A DNA stretch of 64,000 nt from Selenomonas sp. AB3002 (GCF_000702545.1 NZ_JNIO01000008.1:1302001-1366000), one strand, 5' to 3'. Counted from the first letter of the stretch, positions 17,675-26,324 are shown. Translations and numbers: made by a program. Notes: generated by a model from the letters alone, not told the origin.

Positions 17675-17727
17675 ATCTTATGTATTATCTTATATATTAT
17701 CTTATGCTAAATGATTTGTTTTGGCAA
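17675..17727 (-). promoter_or_regulatory. fic promoter with three 12-bp iterons
   Basis: Minus-strand -35 TTGCCA (17722-17727), 17 bp, -10 TAAGAT (17699-17704). ATCTTAT recurs on the plus strand at 17675, 17687 and 17699, exactly 12 bp apart, the last copy covering the -10 box. Regularly phased repeats over a promoter suggest a repressor site. Confidence 0.5.
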
Positions 17728-17745
17728 GCAAATATCTTAGTACAG

Positions 17746-17770
17746 CCCTGTCTCAACTACGCAGACAGGG
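17746..17770. other. Hairpin upstream of the IS605-type element
   Basis: Arms CCCTGTCT and AGACAGGG around a 9-nt loop, about 20 bp outside the predicted left end. It may be a chromosomal terminator-like stem; no T-run follows. Confidence 0.35.
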
Positions 17771-17933
17771 ACCGTTTACCTCATTTAACGTAGTCCGCCA
17801 GAAGTCCTCCACCTCTTAGGTGGGGGATGAAGGCGGGTCTGGCGAATTTGCGTAAGCAATTGAAGCCAGACAATTGTAGCGTAGATAGTTTTTTGGTATA
17901 ATCAGTCGTAGAAGAGAAGAGGCTTGATATACC

Positions 17934-18329
17934 ATGAAATTATATAATAATAACCATTCAGTGTTCTTGCTCTATTACCATCTTGTGCTTGTGGTAAAGT
18001 ATCGCCGTAAAGTATTCTCTGACCAGATGAGCGAATATGCTAAAGACTTATTTGTTCGGCTCTGCTCTCCCTATAATATAACTCTTGAAGAGTGGAACCA
18101 TGATGTAGACCATGTGCATATAATGTTCCGTGCTCACCCTAACACGGAGTTGTCCAAGTTCATCAATGCTTACAAGAGTGCCAGTTCCAGGCTAATCAAA
18201 AGGGATTTTCCGGAAGTCAGGCGCAAGCTATGGAAGGAAATGTTCTGGTCGAGAAGCTATTGCCTGCTGACAACAGGCGGTGCTCCTATAGGTACAATCA
18301 GAAAATACATAGAAAATCAAGGCAGGTGA
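17934..18329 (+). CDS. tnpA: IS200/IS605 transposase TnpA (Y1 HUH)
   Basis: 131-residue single-strand DNA transposase. The HUH metal motif is HVHIM near residue 62, and the nucleophilic Tyr is in TIRKYIENQ near the C-terminus, both intact. A SD-like AGAGG precedes the ATG. It recognises the end hairpins and cuts and joins single strands at the lagging fork. Full family length. Confidence 0.95.
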   Translation: MKLYNNNHSVFLLYYHLVLVVKYRRKVFSDQMSEYAKDLFVRLCSPYNITLEEWNHDVDHVHIMFRAHPNTELSKFINAYKSASSRLIKRDFPEVRRKLWKEMFWSRSYCLLTTGGAPIGTIRKYIENQGR

Positions 18330-18331
18330 AT

Positions 18332-19444
18332 ATGATGAATAAGGCGTACCGATACAGACTCTACCCAACCAATGAACAAAAGATTATGTTTGCCAAGACT
18401 TTCGGTTGTGCCAGATTCATCTATAACAAGATGCTTGGCGATCGCCTTGACCATTACAAGAAAACCGGCGAGAAGCTAAACAACACACCTGCACAATACA
18501 AGGAAGAATTTCCCTGGCTGAAAGAAGTAGACAGTTTGGCTCTTGCTAATGCTCAGCTGAATCTGAACAAAGCATACAACAATTTCTGGAAGAATCGCAA
18601 GCATTTTGGCAAGCCCCGCTTCAAGTCGAAGAAAACAGGGCACTTCTCATATTCTACGAACAATCAGAAAGGCTCTGTCAGACTTGAAGGAAACAAAATC
18701 AAGCTGCCCAAGGTTGGCTGGGTAAAGCTGCGTCTGCACCGTCCCTTGATGGAAAATAGCACCATAAAGACCGTCACCATAAGTAAAACGCCCTCAGGCA
18801 AGTTCTATATCAGTATTCTGATGGAGTACGAAAACCAAATACTTCCCATAATACCAAAGAAGTTCCTGGGGCTTGATTTTGCCATGCACGGCCTGTACGT
18901 TGCTTCTGATGAGGATGATGCAGAATATCCGAACTTCCTACGGAAAGCCGAGAAACAGCTGGCTAAAGCCCAGAGAAAGTTGTCCAAACGACAAAAAGGC
19001 AGCCACAACCGAGACAAGCAACGACTTCGTGTGGCCAGGCTTCATGAGAGGATTGCAAATCAACGCCGTGACTTCCTGCATAAGAAGGCTCGCTATCTTG
19101 TAGACCGCTATGATGCAATTGGCATTGAAGATATCAGCGTCAAGGCGATGGCTAAGCACAAGAAGGGCGGTAAGTTCAGTTTTGGTAAATCCGTGGCTGA
19201 CAATGGCTGGAATAAGTTTGTAAACATATTGGAATATAAACTTGCTTGGCAGGGCAAATCACTTGTCAAGATAGACAAGTGGTATCCCAGCAGTCAGTTA
19301 TGTCACGTATGTGGCTACCAGAACAGCAAAACCAAAGACTTGTCTGTACGTGAATGGGATTGTCCTAATTGTGGCAGTCACCATAATCGAGACAAGAACG
19401 CTGCAATAAACATCCGAGAGGAAGCTAGGCGTATATCCGCCTAA
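18332..19444 (+). CDS. tnpB: TnpB RNA-guided nuclease (IS605 OrfB)
   Basis: A 370-residue OMEGA nuclease, ancestor-type to Cas12. The RuvC residues are all there: D in FLGLDFAMHG, E in IGIEDISVKAM and D in HHNRDKNAAINI; the zinc ribbon is CHVCGY with CPNCG. The start ATG (18332, or 18335) follows the tnpA stop by 2 bp. A longer frame opening at 18230 overlaps tnpA and is not the start. Family knowledge: TnpB uses a guide RNA made from the element's right end to cut sites that lost the element. Intact catalytic residues suggest it is active. Confidence 0.94.
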   Translation: MMNKAYRYRLYPTNEQKIMFAKTFGCARFIYNKMLGDRLDHYKKTGEKLNNTPAQYKEEFPWLKEVDSLALANAQLNLNKAYNNFWKNRKHFGKPRFKSKKTGHFSYSTNNQKGSVRLEGNKIKLPKVGWVKLRLHRPLMENSTIKTVTISKTPSGKFYISILMEYENQILPIIPKKFLGLDFAMHGLYVASDEDDAEYPNFLRKAEKQLAKAQRKLSKRQKGSHNRDKQRLRVARLHERIANQRRDFLHKKARYLVDRYDAIGIEDISVKAMAKHKKGGKFSFGKSVADNGWNKFVNILEYKLAWQGKSLVKIDKWYPSSQLCHVCGYQNSKTKDLSVREWDCPNCGSHHNRDKNAAINIREEARRISA

Positions 19445-19593
19445 CCAAACTCGGCAGAATACCGTGGGTCGCACGGAAATCTACGCCTGTGGAGAGAGTG
19501 TAAGTCGTCGTAACTCTTCGGAGAAACGGTGCTATCCTCGTTGAAGCAGGAAGCCCCCGCCTCTCAGCGAAGCGTAGGCGGGGGTACGTTCAC
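19445..19593 (+). ncRNA. Candidate omegaRNA (TnpB guide RNA) scaffold at the right end
   Basis: The 150 bp between the tnpB stop and the right end are non-coding and strongly structured. They include GTAAGTCGTCGTAACTCTTCG and end in the 9-bp stem CCCCCGCCT/AGGCGGGGG. In known IS605 systems the guide RNA covers the 3' end of tnpB plus the right end and runs into flanking DNA. The guide here would begin at 19594 (TCCCATTACAAAG). The exact 5' end may lie inside tnpB. Confidence 0.6.
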
Positions 19594-19668
19594 TCCCATT
19601 ACAAAGAAAACCTTGAAAACTACCTCCCCCCATTGTAAAATGAAGGCAGAAGGGGGCGTACTCTAACT

Positions 19669-20472
19669 ATGGCACGAATCAAAGAGTGGGAAGAACTCAC
19701 CATCTGTGACAACTTCCTCTTCCAGAAGGTCATGCAAAACAAGCGGCTCTGCAAGCGCCTTATTCAGAAACTACTGAAAATCAAGATCAAGAACATCATT
19801 TATCCTGTGGCAGAGAAGAGTATTGCCATCGGGGCCACCAGCAAGTCCATCCGACTGGATCTCTATGTTGAGACAGATGACGGCACTATCATAGACATCG
19901 AAATTCAAACTACAGATGGTGCTGATGGCTGGCTCCCCAAGCGCACAAGATATTATCAGGCAATGATTGACCTTGATGTGTTGGGTAAAGGCAAAGATTA
20001 CATCGAGCTCAAAAAGTCCTATGTCATCTTCATCTGTACCTTTGACCCATTTGACTCAGGAGAGAAGGTCTATACTTTTTCCAATCGCTGCCACGAACGT
20101 GATTACCTGGAGCTTGGCGATGAAACCACCAAACTCTTCCTTAACGCCAAAGGTACCAAAGGCAAAGCAGATAAGGACATCGAGAGTTTCTTAGCGTATG
20201 TGGACGGCAACGCTGCTGAAGGTAAATTCACGCAGGACATAGCCGCCGAGGTAGAGCGTGTAAAGCAACATAATGAAACGAAGGTGGAGTATATGACACT
20301 TATGATGGAGCTCAAACAGCAAAGACGTGAGGGCTATGCCGAAGGGCAAGATTCAGAGCGACTGAATTCCATTCGCAACTTAATGGAATCACTACACTGG
20401 ACTGCCCAGCAGGCTATGGACGCATTGAAAATCCCTGCCTCAGAACAGAGCAAGTACGCAGCACAGCTTTAA
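19669..20472 (+). CDS. Rpn-family recombination-promoting nuclease / PD-(D/E)XK transposase-like protein
   Basis: 267 residues of the PDDEXK_2 family (Rpn, formerly transposase_31). The nuclease core is visible as RLDLYVETDDGTIIDIEIQ: D, then E-x-Q, followed by the YYQAMID helix. Family members cut DNA and promote recombination independent of RecA. The C-terminal part (KQQRREGYAEGQDSERL onward) is the usual helical tail. AGAAGGGGGCG lies before the ATG. It sits directly after the IS605 element and ends in a strong terminator. G+C is lower than in housekeeping genes. Confidence 0.88.
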   Translation: MARIKEWEELTICDNFLFQKVMQNKRLCKRLIQKLLKIKIKNIIYPVAEKSIAIGATSKSIRLDLYVETDDGTIIDIEIQTTDGADGWLPKRTRYYQAMIDLDVLGKGKDYIELKKSYVIFICTFDPFDSGEKVYTFSNRCHERDYLELGDETTKLFLNAKGTKGKADKDIESFLAYVDGNAAEGKFTQDIAAEVERVKQHNETKVEYMTLMMELKQQRREGYAEGQDSERLNSIRNLMESLHWTAQQAMDALKIPASEQSKYAAQL

Positions 20473-20485
20473 CTCATGCGAATCA

Positions 20486-20528
20486 GGCACAGCATAAGAA
20501 CTCAGGTTCTAAAATGCTGTGCCTTTTA
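20486..20528 (+). terminator. Terminator of the Rpn-like gene
   Basis: Arms GGCACAGCAT (20486-20495) and ATGCTGTGCC (20514-20523) with an inner AGAAC/GTTCT stem, then TTTTAT. Confidence 0.9.
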
Positions 20529-20670
20529 TCTTAGATGTTATCAAAACCTTGCCCCCCTACCAAACCTGGCCGGGTCACTATATCTGGCCATCGGGATAGT
20601 GATGATGTATCTCTTGACCTGGAGAAATCTATTTTGCGCCAAGCAGGACTATTGTAAAGGAGGGGTTCTC

Positions 20671-20937
20671 ATGGACAATAGGCAAGCTATCGCCTCTAAA
20701 TCAGGCAGCAACAATGGCGTATACTTCGCTGACTTCCCCGGCTGTATCGCTACTGGAGCCACCCTAGACGAAGCGCTTTACTTGGCAAAAGAAGGTCTGG
20801 CCATGCACATATGAGGTATGGAGCAAGACGGCGATTCCCTACCTGCCCCATCACCTATAGATGAAATCCCCCTAAAAAGTGGCGAAGTTCTCTGCCTACT
20901 GGATGCCAACGTGGAAAATATTCGTAAAACGGCATAA
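20671..20937 (+). pseudogene. HicB-type antitoxin remnant with in-frame TGA
   Basis: From the ATG at 20671 (after AAGGAGG) the frame gives YFADFPGCIATGATLDEALYLAKEGLAMHI, the partial RNase-H-like HicB fold, then a TGA at 20812-20814. The same frame goes on as GMEQDGDSLPAPSPIDEIP up to a TAA at 20935, matching the HicB continuation. The usual C-terminal DNA-binding segment is missing and no hicA toxin gene adjoins. So one nonsense change and a 3' loss have broken the gene. The TGA may come from a TGG Trp codon or another codon. Confidence 0.75.
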
Positions 20938-20975
20938 AAACGTAAGTACAGCCACTGCCTCTAATATGAGGACAA

Positions 20976-21302
20976 GTGCCATTTTTCATACATCAACTCA
21001 CTGAAAGATATCAAAACTCCAGACTGGAACCAAAACTTGAAACCAGCGACCACGCCTTCCGCATAACCCTGCCCAATAGGAATTTCAAAACCGACCAAGC
21101 TTCTCCTTTTGCCCAAGCAAATAACCCTCCCCTACTCACAGCCCTGTCTGGCAAGGAAACCTTCATCAGGCAGGATGTGCAGGATACACTGGGCGTGTCC
21201 CGCAGCCAAGCTAACAATCTTATCAAGGAACTGGTGGATAGTGGCAGGCTTGTGGCGATTGGAGCAGGTAAGAATCGGCATTATGCTCAATCAAAAAATT
21301 AA
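20976..21302 (+). pseudogene. C-terminal remnant of an AlbA_2-type ATP-binding regulator (COG2865)
   Basis: An open frame of about 100 codons matches only the C-terminal part of these proteins: DHAFRITLPNRN, then a winged helix (FIRQDVQDTLGVSRSQANNL, LVDSGRLVAIGAGKNRHYA). The N-terminal nucleotide-binding half is absent and no proper start or SD is seen near 20976. It is best read as a fragment left by deletion inside the island. Confidence 0.6.
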
Positions 21303-21321
21303 ACGAAATGGAGGTTTCATA

Positions 21322-22122
21322 ATGTGCAACGATAATTATGGAAAAAAATGGACACGTGATGAAACAATCCTTGCATTATCTTTTTATTACGAAATGCCCT
21401 ATGGAAAAATAAACAGAAGCAATAAGTATTTACAGTCCATGGCAGATTTAATGCAAAGGTCATTATCATCACTGATTATGAAGATGGTAAATCTTGCCTC
21501 CTTGGACGAAAGTTTACTATGCAGAGGAGTTACCTCTCTGCCTCACAGTAGCAAGCTAGATAAAGAAGTATGGGTTGAATTTAAGGGAAAATATGAATAT
21601 CTCCTGCTTGAAAAAGAGCGGATATTGTCTTCTTATAACACCTCCATCAAACTGACGAATCCTAAAGTAAAACATTTACCACCAGCAATTGATCTCAAAT
21701 ATTATACTCCCAAAGAAAGACTTGTCCTCGTGCGCAAAGGTCAGGATTTTTTCCGTAAAGCTGTTCTAAGTGCATATGGGGAACGGTGCTGCATGACAGG
21801 TATTGCCGTTCCGGAACTTTTACAAGCCTGCCATATAATGCCATACAGCAAGTGTAAAAGCATCAATGACTGCCTTAATCCATCTAACGGCATATGCCTA
21901 AATTATTTAACCCACAAGGCCTTTGACCTAGGTTTTATCAGTATCCATAAAACCACTAAAAGCATAATGGTATCCGACTGCCTAAAAAAACATCCACGTA
22001 TTGATGAAACCACCAAAAACTGGTTGCTCTTCTTAGAAAATAAATCTATAAATTTTCCTGAAAGGAATATGCCAGAATACAATTTCTTGGAATATCATAA
22101 CGATTGTATTTTTAAGTCATAA
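21322..22122 (+). CDS. HNH endonuclease domain protein
   Basis: 266 residues. The N-terminal 150 residues (WTRDETILALSFYYEMPYG) resemble the leader region of many restriction-like HNH proteins; the C-terminal HNH_2 domain shows AYGERCCMTG, ACHIMPYSK, NGICLN and HKAFDLGFI, giving the His, Asn and His of the ββα-metal finger. Likely a DNA-cutting enzyme, possibly an orphan restriction nuclease or defence protein. GGAGG lies 8 bp before the ATG. It is clearly A+T-rich against its surroundings, a sign of transfer. The IS4-type element is inserted exactly at its stop codon, but the target duplication keeps the TAA, so the protein is intact. Confidence 0.8.
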   Translation: MCNDNYGKKWTRDETILALSFYYEMPYGKINRSNKYLQSMADLMQRSLSSLIMKMVNLASLDESLLCRGVTSLPHSSKLDKEVWVEFKGKYEYLLLEKERILSSYNTSIKLTNPKVKHLPPAIDLKYYTPKERLVLVRKGQDFFRKAVLSAYGERCCMTGIAVPELLQACHIMPYSKCKSINDCLNPSNGICLNYLTHKAFDLGFISIHKTTKSIMVSDCLKKHPRIDETTKNWLLFLENKSINFPERNMPEYNFLEYHNDCIFKS

Positions 22123-22123
22123 A

Positions 22124-23700
22124 CTCAAACTTCGCACAAGAGAAACAGGCCAGCACCTATGTGCGGTGTAGAGCCATGACTCCTAGAAAGTCTGCCTCAT
22201 GCACAGCGTTTCAAACACTTGTTCCATAAATTCGGCAGATTTTCCAAGAACAAATCGAGCATCATGTCCAGTTCCTTTTCCATAAAAAACGTCTTTCCCT
22301 TTACCGTAGCAATAAGTTCTTTCAAGAGCAACACCAAGGCATCGAGATAACGCAGATCCTGCAATTCGTCATAAGCGAGATAGAATAGCTCACCTATGCT
22401 CCGTTTATCGACATTCCGGCGCTGCTCTAGTGACAACATCATATACCTTGCAAATACAACGGATACATGTGATGTCATTGCATCATAAGACAGAGCGTGG
22501 CTTTCTTTCCCAAGTTTCAGGAATGACTTGCATATCTTGAAGAAAACCTCGATATTCCAGCGCTTTCCATAAGTCTGGATGATGTCTTCCTCAGACAAAC
22601 AGGTATCTGTGGATACCAAGATTAGATAGTCCTTGGGGTTGCTTCTGTTCCTAACGAAAACGAGTTTGACTGGCAGAGTTTTTCCTTCCTTTACCACCGC
22701 CGCCTCTACTGAAAGCAGATACTTTGAGCAACCAGGACGCTTTTTAGACTGGCGAAAGATTGCCATTACACTCTTCATGCGTTCGTCATGAAGGAAATGA
22801 CTGTTTTCAGACTTTTTTACCATAGCAATGGCATCGAAGCCGAGTTCCTTGACTTGAACAAGGGAAGACGGTGAACAGAACCAGGTGTCAAAAAGAACGT
22901 AGCGGGCTGGAATCTCCATAGATTTTGCCTCAGCCAAGAGCTTCTGCATAACAACGGTAGCCTTAGTCTGTGCCAGCTTGCGCTGTTTCCCGCCGTTGCT
23001 ACGCGAGTCGATCTTATCCGAAGACTCCTGCAGCCGATTGACACGATTGGCAGATGAAAGCAGACAGTGGCTGAGTGGCAGAAACGAATTCCCATCACTC
23101 CAGCCGAGAGTCAGCATGCGGAACCCCCGCGTATACTTGTGCTCGACGTGGTCAAACACCTTGGCAAGCAGCTCCACATTCTTGGAACGTGCCCTGCTTA
23201 ACAAGGAGTCATCGATGATAAGCACGTTGCGCCGGTTTTCATTGGTAAGAGGTACAATTTTTTGAATGATGGATTTACCAAGCTGCAGAGTGAATTTGCG
23301 CCAGTTGACACAACTGGAATTCATGAAACGGTAAAAGGTATCTTTAGCAAAGGGAATAACAGATGAATCCATCTTTTCCTGCTGATAAAAGGACTTGTTG
23401 CGAAAGGCATTCTCGAACGCAACCTTAAACACATTGCTTACAGAGAAACCGCGAACCTTATAGGCATTGCAGGCCTTGAGTATCTTGCCAACATGGAATT
23501 CTTCCAGGAAACAAGATATTTTTGAAGAAAGTTGTTCACCAAAGATATGATTCTGTGATACAATGTTCATGGCATAAGCCCTCCGTTTATGTTATGATTG
23601 CTGTCACTTTCATTATACAAAACGGAGAGAGCTTATGCTATTTTTTTAGGAAATGGTACAAGTCGAATAATTTGGCAGTTTCACAACTGCGAAGTTTGAG
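22124..23700 (-). mobile_element. IS4-type insertion sequence with terminal repeats and 7-bp target duplication
   Basis: Terminal inverted repeats start CTCAAACTTCGCA (22124-22136, and its complement at 23688-23700) and stay similar for about 25 bp. The flanks share TCATAAA (22117-22123 and 23701-23707), a target-site duplication. Removing 1577 bp plus one copy restores an unbroken sequence through the HNH gene end. The single gene inside is complete, so the copy may be mobile. Confidence 0.88.
22197..23570 (-). CDS. IS4-family DDE transposase
   Basis: 457 residues with the three catalytic acids: D in NVLIIDDSLLSR, D in YVLFDTWFCS, and E in the family signature YGKRWNIEVFFKICK, which is the Y-x2-R-x3-E-x6-K motif of IS4-type transposases. 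The gene fills the element between the two terminal repeats. No frameshift or internal stop is seen. Confidence 0.93.
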   Translation of the reverse strand: MNIVSQNHIFGEQLSSKISCFLEEFHVGKILKACNAYKVRGFSVSNVFKVAFENAFRNKSFYQQEKMDSSVIPFAKDTFYRFMNSSCVNWRKFTLQLGKSIIQKIVPLTNENRRNVLIIDDSLLSRARSKNVELLAKVFDHVEHKYTRGFRMLTLGWSDGNSFLPLSHCLLSSANRVNRLQESSDKIDSRSNGGKQRKLAQTKATVVMQKLLAEAKSMEIPARYVLFDTWFCSPSSLVQVKELGFDAIAMVKKSENSHFLHDERMKSVMAIFRQSKKRPGCSKYLLSVEAAVVKEGKTLPVKLVFVRNRSNPKDYLILVSTDTCLSEEDIIQTYGKRWNIEVFFKICKSFLKLGKESHALSYDAMTSHVSVVFARYMMLSLEQRRNVDKRSIGELFYLAYDELQDLRYLDALVLLLKELIATVKGKTFFMEKELDMMLDLFLENLPNLWNKCLKRCA

Positions 23701-23707
23701 TCATAAA

Positions 23708-23880
23708 TTGACAACAATATACCAAATATCATAGCGTATGGAAGGGGCTAAAGTAATAACTAATAAAGTTTACAGTAGTACGTTAACTCGTCCCTCCACT
23801 GTCTTCGGCAGTCCACCTTACTAAAAGAGTAGAGCTTATGTCGTCAACTCCTTTGGCATTCCTATAGTTCAACATGCTAA
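23708..23880. other. Non-coding stretch downstream of the IS4-type element
   Basis: A+T-rich DNA without a supportable gene. It contains a small stem around CTTCGG (23798-23812, ACTG/CAGT) of a kind that may belong to a dispersed repeat, but no second copy is evident in the window. Confidence 0.3.
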
Positions 23881-23915
23881 GAAAAGCGTGTGCCCATACC
23901 AGGTACACGCTTTTC
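23881..23915. terminator. Terminator of the 170-residue hypothetical gene
   Basis: Arms GAAAAGCGTGTGCC (23881-23894) and GGTACACGCTTTTC (23902-23915) with one G:U pair. It ends just past the stop codon of the minus-strand gene at 23921. Confidence 0.85.
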
Positions 23916-23920
23916 AAAAC

Positions 23921-24433
23921 TCACCCATTAGCCATTTTTCTTTTATACGATTCATACGATGATGGACTCCCACCACAAGAAAGGTATGCCCCCAACTCAC
24001 CTTCCACAACATAATGTTCAAGCACATCAACATCATATTGTTCAAAAGGTAGCCATACTTCGACACATTTCCCTCTGTGCATACAGGAATCGTCCAACCA
24101 ATAGTCATCAGGGAACTTTCTCATAAATTCAAATGGATTTTCAGGGAACTCATCAAAGCCGCTATTCATGAAAACTATATCCATACGAAGCTGAACAACA
24201 TCATCTTCATAGTCTCCCCATACCAGTTCAATAGAAGCATTATTATCAAATTTGTAAATAGAATTCTCCTTTACTAACTCTTCATCTGTTTTCATCAGCA
24301 ATGCAATGTTGCCACAGCTACCAGCCCACTTGCGAATTTTTTTGACAAACACTTTTTGAGCTTCACTTTCACTATCAAAACACATAGGCTTAGACCCACT
24401 CGTACTGTTTTCTAAAACAAAGATTTTCTTCAT
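23921..24433 (-). CDS. Hypothetical protein, 170 residues
   Basis: I do not recognise this protein. It begins MKKIFVLENSTSG, is mildly acidic, mixed alpha/beta in character and has no membrane segment or signal peptide. A clear SD (AAAGGAGGAGCC) precedes the ATG at 24433; upstream in-frame residues to 24502 are rejected because they lack an SD. It has its own terminator. The base composition is A+T-rich like the HNH gene, so it is probably cargo of the accessory island. A small immunity or effector-type protein is possible but nothing in the sequence shows it. Confidence 0.65.
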   Translation of the reverse strand: MKKIFVLENSTSGSKPMCFDSESEAQKVFVKKIRKWAGSCGNIALLMKTDEELVKENSIYKFDNNASIELVWGDYEDDVVQLRMDIVFMNSGFDEFPENPFEFMRKFPDDYWLDDSCMHRGKCVEVWLPFEQYDVDVLEHYVVEGELGAYLSCGGSPSSYESYKRKMANG

Positions 24434-24502
24434 GGCTCCTCCTTTACATAACTGATGTAAATTAGAAAACTCAAAGCCTTCTATTTGTCTGACTTGAGTC
24501 AT

Positions 24503-24522
24503 GGCACATTATTCAATGTGCC
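24503..24522. other. Palindrome near the left side of the second transposase gene
   Basis: GGCACATT-ATTC-AATGTGCC forms a perfect 8-bp stem. It lies about 100 bp before the transposase start and may mark or border the element, but no matching copy was found on the right. Confidence 0.35.
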
Positions 24523-24618
24523 CCCACATTTTATGGCAAAATACTGCTGCGAATGAGTATCACCCATCTCAGTTTGATGGTTCACATGTACAATAGTACT
24601 TGAAAGAAGGTGAACATC

Positions 24619-26059
24619 ATGCTGAGATTGCCTGATATTGGCTCCCACGCTGCCTATAAGCAGCTCCTCTCCCAACGCATTCACAACAGTCGCCTCAAGC
24701 GCTTCGACAATAAGAAGCGCAAACTGGCAGTCAAGCTCATGGCTCTTGACCTTTCACCGGTTGACGAGATCATGCGCCCCTTTTTACTCAGAGGAAGGTC
24801 GTCCTGCATGGCTACCTTCCTCTATGCTGCGTTCCTACTTGCTTTCCATCTGGCTCAAGTCCACCTCTCTTGTTGACTGGGCTGAACGTCTGCGCTCTGA
24901 TGAGGCTCTGGCCATACTGTCAGGCTTTTCACCAGACCATACACCTTCCTTCGGCGCTTTTTATGACTTCTTCCATCGCCTATGGCCAGGATGCAACAAT
25001 TTCTTGCCTCACCTGCGCTACCTCAAGAAGAAACCGCCTAAAGGAAAGCGCAATGGCGAAAAGTCTCCGTCCTTCAATAAGGATCATACTGCCACCATCA
25101 TCAAATATTTCGAGAAGCACAGTGCCGGAAGCATTCTCAAGACCAAGCTGTCCATCATCGGTGAAATCTACAGCAAGGTCTTCTTGACAGGTTCTATGCA
25201 CAAAAAACTTCTGAATTTCAGGCAGCTTGTTCTGGCCGGTGACGGCACGCCCGTGAAAGTATCCAACCGTGAGCGCAGCCATTCAACGTGCTATTGCCAT
25301 GAAAAAGGTATCGTCAATTGCCACCACAAGCGCTGGTTCTCCCAGCCTGATGCCAATTGGGGATGGGATTCGTCCAGAAATCTCTTTTACTATGGCTATA
25401 ACCTCTATCTCTTCACAGATGCCAACTCCGGATTGCCTGTCTTCCCTATCCTGGAGCGTGCTTCCCGCCACGATCTTCCTGCCATGCTGCATGGACTTGC
25501 CTGCATCAAGGCGTTCTTCGCGCACTGGAATATTTCCGCCTTGATCCTTGATTCCGCACACGATGCAACTGCTGTGTATGAGATGTGCAACAAAAGCAGC
25601 ATAATGCCTTTCATAGACTTGAACCCTCGTGGTACCAAACCAGCTGAGGAGAAGGGATATACAATAAGTGATGACGGTGTGCCAATCTGTCCTCTTGGAC
25701 TTCCCATGAAACCTGATGGCACTGATAAGAAACGGCACAGAGCCAAGTATATTTGTCCGCAGACAAAATACGCCGAAAGGCTATGCCTGTGCGATAAGCG
25801 CTGTACCAAATCCACCTATGGCCGTGTTGTTAATATGAGCCTGAGGGATAATCCACGGCTGTTCTGCGATCCTCCGCGAGGTTCGCCTCAGTGGAAGCAA
25901 GTCTACAACAAGCGCACATCTGCCGAGCGTGCAAACAAATACATAAAGATCGACGGATTGTTGGAAGAAGGGCACCATCACTCTTCCATGATGTGGTATA
26001 TTCGGTTATTCGCAATAATATCCGTCATCCATGTAAATGCCTGGCGTAAGCGTGCTTGA
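24619..26059 (+). pseudogene. DDE transposase gene with a +1 frameshift
   Basis: The N-terminus (MLRLPDIGSHAAYKQLLSQR onward) is in one frame; the rest is in the +1 frame. The switch falls at the CCCCTTTTTAC tract (24777-24787): reading D-E-I-M-R-P-F then Y-S-E-E-G-R restores a smooth protein of about 480 residues. The body has LVLAGDGTPVKVS, a Cys pair, WGWDSSRNLFYYGYNLY and KRTSAERANKYIK, typical of IS4/IS1182-like DDE transposases; exact family unassigned. Either one extra T disabled it or a programmed +1 shift is used. SD-like AGAAGGTG precedes the ATG. Element ends were not resolved. Confidence 0.75.
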
Positions 26060-26060
26060 A

Positions 26061-26086
26061 CTCTGAAAAAATTTGTTTTTTCAGAG
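26061..26086 (+). terminator. Hairpin after the second transposase gene
   Basis: CTCTGAAAAAA (26061-26071) pairs with TTTTTTCAGAG (26076-26086) one bp past the stop codon. A U-rich arm makes it a likely terminator. Confidence 0.65.
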
Positions 26087-26210
26087 GCTGGTTTTTCTGC
26101 GCCAATTTTCTCATACGCTTTCAAGCTATGGTATTCCAGCTTTGTGTAAAAGCATTTCCCATCACCTCAATACCAACAGCCACACATTCTCATTTAGATT
26201 ACCGGGTTTT

Positions 26211-26279
26211 CTAATTCACATAACTGGCCAAACCCTTATGCAGCTTATACTCTAGCTTAAAATGTATCTCCTTACTCAT
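26211..26279 (-). CDS. Very short reading frame (22 codons) behind a strong promoter
   Basis: ATG at 26279, after AGAGGTG, opens MSKEIHFKLEYKLHKGLASYVN then TAG. It has a good SD and a promoter 45 bp upstream, yet no further coding sequence follows. It may be a leader or small peptide, or the start of a gene cut off by insertion or deletion in the island. No family recognised. Confidence 0.3.
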   Translation of the reverse strand: MSKEIHFKLEYKLHKGLASYVN

Positions 26280-26324
26280 AATTCGCACCTCTAGGACGGA
26301 AAATATATAAAATACTTTCCTTAT

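Larger units (their letters stand above)
17790..19593 (+). mobile_element. IS200/IS605-family insertion sequence (tnpA + tnpB)
   Basis: A 1.8-kb element with both genes intact. The proposed left boundary follows TTTAAC (17784-17789), the kind of target preferred by IS605; the left end has the imperfect hairpin CCTCCACCT-CTT-AGGTGGGGG (17806-17826). The right end has the hairpin CCCCCGCCT/AGGCGGGGG (19554-19584) followed by GTACGTTCAC, where the element is proposed to end at 19593. There are no terminal inverted repeats or target duplication, as expected for single-strand Y1 transposition. Boundaries are inferred from hairpins, not from an empty site; a TTTAC at 17775 is an alternative target. 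Confidence 0.8.

Noticed and set aside
17675-17705. CRISPR-like short repeats
   Set aside because: Three 7-bp repeats at 12-bp steps are far too short for a CRISPR array; better read as an operator.
23790-23815. Small stem with TTCG loop as a dispersed repeat
   Set aside because: No second copy found in the window and the stem has a bulge; left as non-coding DNA.
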